Source: Deltaproteobacteria bacterium (lineage in GTDB: Bacteria > Myxococcota > Polyangia > Haliangiales > Haliangiaceae). Taken from it: a stretch of 8,176 bases of DNA. Shown piece after piece: positions 5,634 to 8,176 of this stretch (within the stretch, counting starts at the first letter, position 1; each line of letters starts with the position of its first letter). The notes beneath the pieces were generated by a model. The model did not search any database. It saw only the letters and a program-made list of their open reading frames with translations, and was not told the origin of the DNA. The stretch is from positions 1 through 8,176 of the forward strand of contig JAGSPR010000313.1 of NCBI GenBank assembly GCA_018262455.1, given 5' to 3'. Made by a program: the position numbers and the translations under genes.

Positions 5634-7538
5634 TCAGTTCACGCCGACGCCGATTGGCTTCGGGACCGGGACGAACTTCGTCACGAGCGTGCAATCGATC
5701 GGGCTGAACCGGGCGTCGGGGGAGACCTTGGTCACGCTATCGGGTGTCGCGGTGGTCGAGACGCTCACGTTGTCGGCCGGCATCGTCTGGTCGAACTCGA
5801 ACACCAGGTAGGGATGGAGTCCGACTCCCTTGGCGTCATCGAGCTTGCCGTCGCCCGAGAACACCAGTTGCTTCTGCAGCGACCGCAGCTTGAGCCCATC
5901 GCGAAGCACCTCCTTGCTGTCACGCGCCTGGCATGCCTCCGTGTAGAGGAACAGGACCTCCTGGTGCGAGAACGGCATGCCAGCCTTGGTCGCGGTGAGG
6001 TGGCTCTGCAGCTGAGCGGCGGGCGACCCAGCAGCGGGGGCGGCGGTCGCCAGCGCGCCGATCAGGGCGTCACGGATGCCGCTGACCGTGCGGTCCTTGG
6101 GGGCGAGGTCAGGGACCAGGCTGAGCAGCCCACAACGGTCATCGGACATCGCCGGGCGCGTGAAGTCGACCATCAGCACGTCCTCGATGAGCTGCTGGTC
6201 GAGGACGCCGAGCGCGAAGAGCTGGTTGAGATAGCTCTCGTCCTCGTGCGACGGCTCGACGACCATGAACGGGGTCGTCAGCTCGGTGCCACCGACGCCG
6301 GGGACCTGGCTACCGATCGCCGCGAGCGCTGCGGTGAGGTCCGCGGACGCGAAGCCCTTGCCCGCGCCCTGCAAGCCGTTGCGATTGGACACGAAGAGCT
6401 GCGATGGAACCGCGGACCCGCCGCCCGCGTTGTTGATGTTGACCTGCACCGTGCAGAACAGCGGCTCGAGCATGGCCTGGGTGGCATTCAGGTCCTTGTT
6501 GAGCTGACGGCGGGCGAGGTCCGCCTTGTCTGCCGAGCTCATGGAGTCGTCCTTGAGCTTGCCGCGTGCGGCCTTGAGGTCCGCGGTGGTGGTGGTGCTG
6601 AGGAACTTGGCCTTGGCCACGTTCCACTTCTCGTTTCCAGGCTGGGTCACGTCGAACTGCATGCTGGCGCCGGCCTGCAGGGTGCCCATGTAGGCGACGC
6701 GGCTCTTCACGAGGACATCAGCCCCGGGGATGTTGTCTTCGAGAGCCCAGTGGGTCCACGGCGACTCCAGCTCCTTCATGTTGAGCCCACCACCGGGGTG
6801 GCAGTTCGCACAGCCACGCTTGTTGGTCAGCCCCGGCCCACCGGGTCCGGCGACGATGAAGTCGAGCGAGCTGCCGAAGAACTGCATCGTGCCGTCGATC
6901 TCTTTGTAGAAGTTGAACACGCCATCGACCTCATCGAACGCGGCGATCTCGATGCCGCCCGGATGGCCGGTCTCGGTGATGTGCACGCCGCTGCCCTTGG
7001 CGCCGGGGTCACCGGAGAAGCCGAAGCTGGAGAACAGCAGGCCGAACTCGCCGCGGTTCTCGCAGTCGCGCGACGTGACCGCGCGATAGTCCGCGCCGTC
7101 CGAGCCGAGGCGAGCCGCGGTCTCGGAGACCACGCGGGTGCCGATGCCCTTGCAGTCCTTGGTGTCAGTCTTGTCGAGCTTGGCCATGATCGCCGGCATG
7201 TCGACCGGGCACGTGATCTCGCTCTGATCGATCTTCTTGTTCTGGTTGGTGTCTTCGAAGGTCATGTAGACCTTCTTGATCAGCGCGTCATTTGCGGTGA
7301 ACGAGGGAAAGAACCCGCGTCCACTCTGATCTGCCAGGACGCTGCCGCACGGCGTGCACTTGAGCGTTCCGTCGGTGGTCGCGAAATCCGCGGTGCCCTT
7401 GCAGGTGGGGAGCGTCGTGGCACCGAGCACGTCGCACTTCCCTCCCGTGCAGTCCTCGGTCTGATCGGATCCCGTGCAGGCGATCGCGAGGAGAGCCGGC
7501 GCAAACGCAAGGAGGGTGAGGTCTGGTCGATTTCGCAT
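5634..7538 (-). CDS. Large c-type-heme lipoprotein with EF-hand-like loop
   Basis: A 634-residue exported lipoprotein. After R-N-R and a hydrophobic stretch, the lipobox L-A-I-A-C puts the lipidated cysteine at 21, followed by a short Cys-rich linker (C30, C35, C46, C61, C64). At 96-107, D-T-N-Q-N-K-K-I-D-Q-S-E matches an EF-hand calcium loop (acidic/polar at 1, 3, 5, 9; Glu at 12). A single heme motif C-A-N-C-H spans 243-247, followed by P-G-G-G-L-N-M-K-E-L-x-S-P-W, where a Met could be the distal ligand. The rest is globular with several pairable Cys. I recall the CxxCH-GG-x-x-MKEL pattern from uncharacterised myxobacterial lipoproteins, but cannot verify it here. It is probably a periplasmic or surface electron-transfer or oxidase component. 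The ATG has GGAG 8 nt upstream and lies just downstream of a sigma-54-like promoter. It converges with the five-gene operon. Confidence 0.85.
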   Translation of the reverse strand: MRNRPDLTLLAFAPALLAIACTGSDQTEDCTGGKCDVLGATTLPTCKGTADFATTDGTLKCTPCGSVLADQSGRGFFPSFTANDALIKKVYMTFEDTNQNKKIDQSEITCPVDMPAIMAKLDKTDTKDCKGIGTRVVSETAARLGSDGADYRAVTSRDCENRGEFGLLFSSFGFSGDPGAKGSGVHITETGHPGGIEIAAFDEVDGVFNFYKEIDGTMQFFGSSLDFIVAGPGGPGLTNKRGCANCHPGGGLNMKELESPWTHWALEDNIPGADVLVKSRVAYMGTLQAGASMQFDVTQPGNEKWNVAKAKFLSTTTTADLKAARGKLKDDSMSSADKADLARRQLNKDLNATQAMLEPLFCTVQVNINNAGGGSAVPSQLFVSNRNGLQGAGKGFASADLTAALAAIGSQVPGVGGTELTTPFMVVEPSHEDESYLNQLFALGVLDQQLIEDVLMVDFTRPAMSDDRCGLLSLVPDLAPKDRTVSGIRDALIGALATAAPAAGSPAAQLQSHLTATKAGMPFSHQEVLFLYTEACQARDSKEVLRDGLKLRSLQKQLVFSGDGKLDDAKGVGLHPYLVFEFDQTMPADNVSVSTTATPDSVTKVSPDARFSPIDCTLVTKFVPVPKPIGVGVN

Positions 7539-7559
7539 GGGACGAGCTCCGGTGAGATG

Positions 7560-7580
7560 GCTTGCTCTGGTAGAGCAAGC
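7560..7580. repeat. Perfect 9-bp inverted repeat
   Basis: GCTTGCTCT (7560-7568), spacer GGT, AGAGCAAGC (7572-7580). The two arms are exact reverse complements. The repeat lies 22 nt upstream of the lipoprotein start, and its right arm overlaps the -12 element of the predicted promoter. It could be an operator where a repressor blocks initiation, or a hairpin at the 5' end of the transcript. Confidence 0.7.
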
Positions 7581-7589
7581 TTCGCACCA
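7574..7589 (-). promoter_or_regulatory. Predicted sigma-54 (-24/-12) promoter of the lipoprotein gene
   Basis: Read on the - strand this is TGGTGCGAAGCTTGCT, against the RpoN consensus TGGCACG-N4-TTGCW. Ten of twelve defined positions match, and the essential GG and GC are exactly ten bases apart. The predicted start of transcription falls near 7563, giving a leader of about 25 nt that still contains the GGAG ribosome site. The location, strand and leader length all agree with use by the lipoprotein gene. Expression would then need an enhancer-binding activator. Confidence 0.5.
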
Positions 7590-7594
7590 ATCCC

Positions 7595-7612
7595 AAGTAT
7601 CTGGAAATACTT
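7595..7612. repeat. Short inverted repeat upstream of the promoter
   Basis: AAGTAT (7595-7600), spacer CTGGAA, ATACTT (7607-7612), in the only AT-rich stretch of the region. It sits about 30-50 bases upstream of the predicted transcription start. It may be a regulator site, though that is closer than usual for a sigma-54 activator. Confidence 0.35.
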
Positions 7613-7740
7613 CAGATCGGCTACTCGTCTAGCCAGGTCAGCGGTGCCCATGACGGGCGGACAAGTCTCCGGTTGGTGACCGTCGCCTCACCCCCGTGAA
7701 GGACAGGTCATGGAGCTGGGATGTACCGAACGCAGCCGGC

Positions 7741-8176
7741 TCACTTGCAGGCGTCGCTCACACCCGCGGGCATGGTCTGGCAGCCGGCCACGCAGCGCGT
7801 TGCCGCGACCAGCACGTGCGCGGCACTGCACTGGTACAGGCCGTCCGAGACGCCGCCGCCGATCCCATCATCGCCGCAGAACACACCGCCGGACACTGCC
7901 GCGCATCGCTCGCTCGCGGTGCCGACGGTGGCATCGGGGAGCGCGGCGGTGTTCTTCGCGGCGATCTTGTAGATCACGCCCTTGCCCCAGTCGGCGACCA
8001 CCAACGTGCCATCCGCCGGGTCGACCTTGACGTCGAGCGGGTGCTCGAAGCCAGTCGCGAATGGCTCGACGGTGGCAGCCCCGGCGGGGTCCGCCACGAA
8101 GGTGAGCTTGTGCCCGGCCCCTTCGAAGCCCGGGACCGCGCCGCCCCACGACACCACGAAGATGCCTCCGCGGAAG
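7741..8176 (-). CDS. Secreted beta-propeller protein, C-terminal part (glucose/sorbosone dehydrogenase or NHL type)
   Basis: The last 145 or so codons of a gene that enters from the right edge; its start is outside the window (the GTG at 8157 is internal, with the frame open to 8176). The segment G-G-I-F-V-V-S-W-G-G reading into F-A-T-G-F-E-H-P-L-D-V-K-V-D-P-A-D-G-T-L and V-A-D-W-G-K-G-V-I-Y-K-I is typical of the final blades of PQQ-dependent glucose/sorbosone dehydrogenase-like or NHL-repeat propellers. A separate tail of about 55 residues holds six cysteines in the order R-C, F-C-G-D-D-G, Y-Q-C, T-R-C, A-G-C and D-A-C, suggesting three disulfides and hence an exported protein. PQQ binding cannot be judged from this fragment. 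It lies 202 nt upstream of the lipoprotein gene on the same strand, with a promoter between, so they are probably separate units. Confidence 0.72.
   Translation of the reverse strand, partial: FRGGIFVVSWGGAVPGFEGAGHKLTFVADPAGAATVEPFATGFEHPLDVKVDPADGTLVVADWGKGVIYKIAAKNTAALPDATVGTASERCAAVSGGVFCGDDGIGGGVSDGLYQCSAAHVLVAATRCVAGCQTMPAGVSDACK

Noticed and set aside
5490..7679. A very long open frame on the + strand (about 729 codons) opposite the lipoprotein gene
   Set aside because: It is a high-GC antisense shadow: Arg/Glu/His/Leu-rich, no domain motif, and it overlaps the methyltransferase end. The - strand gene has a lipobox, heme motif and ribosome site.
7675..7692. GGTGA/TCACC hairpin downstream of the propeller gene as a terminator
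   Set aside because: Only a 5-bp stem with an 8-nt loop and no T-tract.

Overview
The window is high-GC, gene-dense DNA with strong G/C preference at third codon positions. Its secreted proteins have the style of Myxococcota: a lipoprotein with Cys-Thr-Gly-Gly-Lys-Cys-Asp right after the lipobox, a lone c-heme motif, and a cysteine-rich C-terminal tail. I infer a myxobacterium, possibly of the Haliangium/Kofleria/Polyangia type. No rRNA or other taxonomic marker is present. I saw no tRNA, IS element, CRISPR array or phage gene.

Layout: (1) 1-148 is an intergenic region that may hold the first codons of a leftward gene. (2) 149-1435 (+) is a complete FAD-dependent aldonolactone/sugar-alcohol oxidase of the ALO type. 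(3) 1436-2005 (-) is a small membrane protein with clear CDP-archaeol synthase (CarS) family signatures. It converges with the oxidase so tightly that one TGATCA gives both stop codons. (4) About 2006-2307 is the divergent region between the carS-like gene and the next operon. (5) 2308-5580 (+) is a closed five-gene operon: alpha/beta hydrolase, FAS1-like hot-dog dehydratase, MaoC-like hot-dog hydratase, GNAT acyltransferase and CheR-type methyltransferase. Its junctions are 4-nt ATGA overlaps, an 8-nt overlap, or a 16-nt gap carrying a strong Shine-Dalgarno. (6) 5634-7538 (-) is a large lipoprotein with one CxxCH heme motif and an EF-hand-like loop. (7) 7539-7740 is its upstream region, with a good sigma-54 (-24/-12) promoter candidate overlapping a perfect 9-bp inverted repeat. 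(8) 7741-8176 (-) is the C-terminal end of a secreted beta-propeller protein, probably of the glucose/sorbosone dehydrogenase or NHL type, with a six-cysteine tail.

The five-gene operon is the most interesting unit. Its two dehydratase subunits look like the halves of a split HTD2/mesaconyl-CoA hydratase-type enzyme and would act on an acyl thioester. A hydrolase, an acyltransferase fold and a carboxyl- or side-chain-methylating enzyme fold are translationally coupled to them. No ketosynthase, ketoreductase or carrier protein is present, so the acyl substrate must come from elsewhere. The pathway (a tailored N-acyl or lipid product) is an inference. The CarS-like gene diverges from this operon, so a lipid-related theme is possible but unproven.
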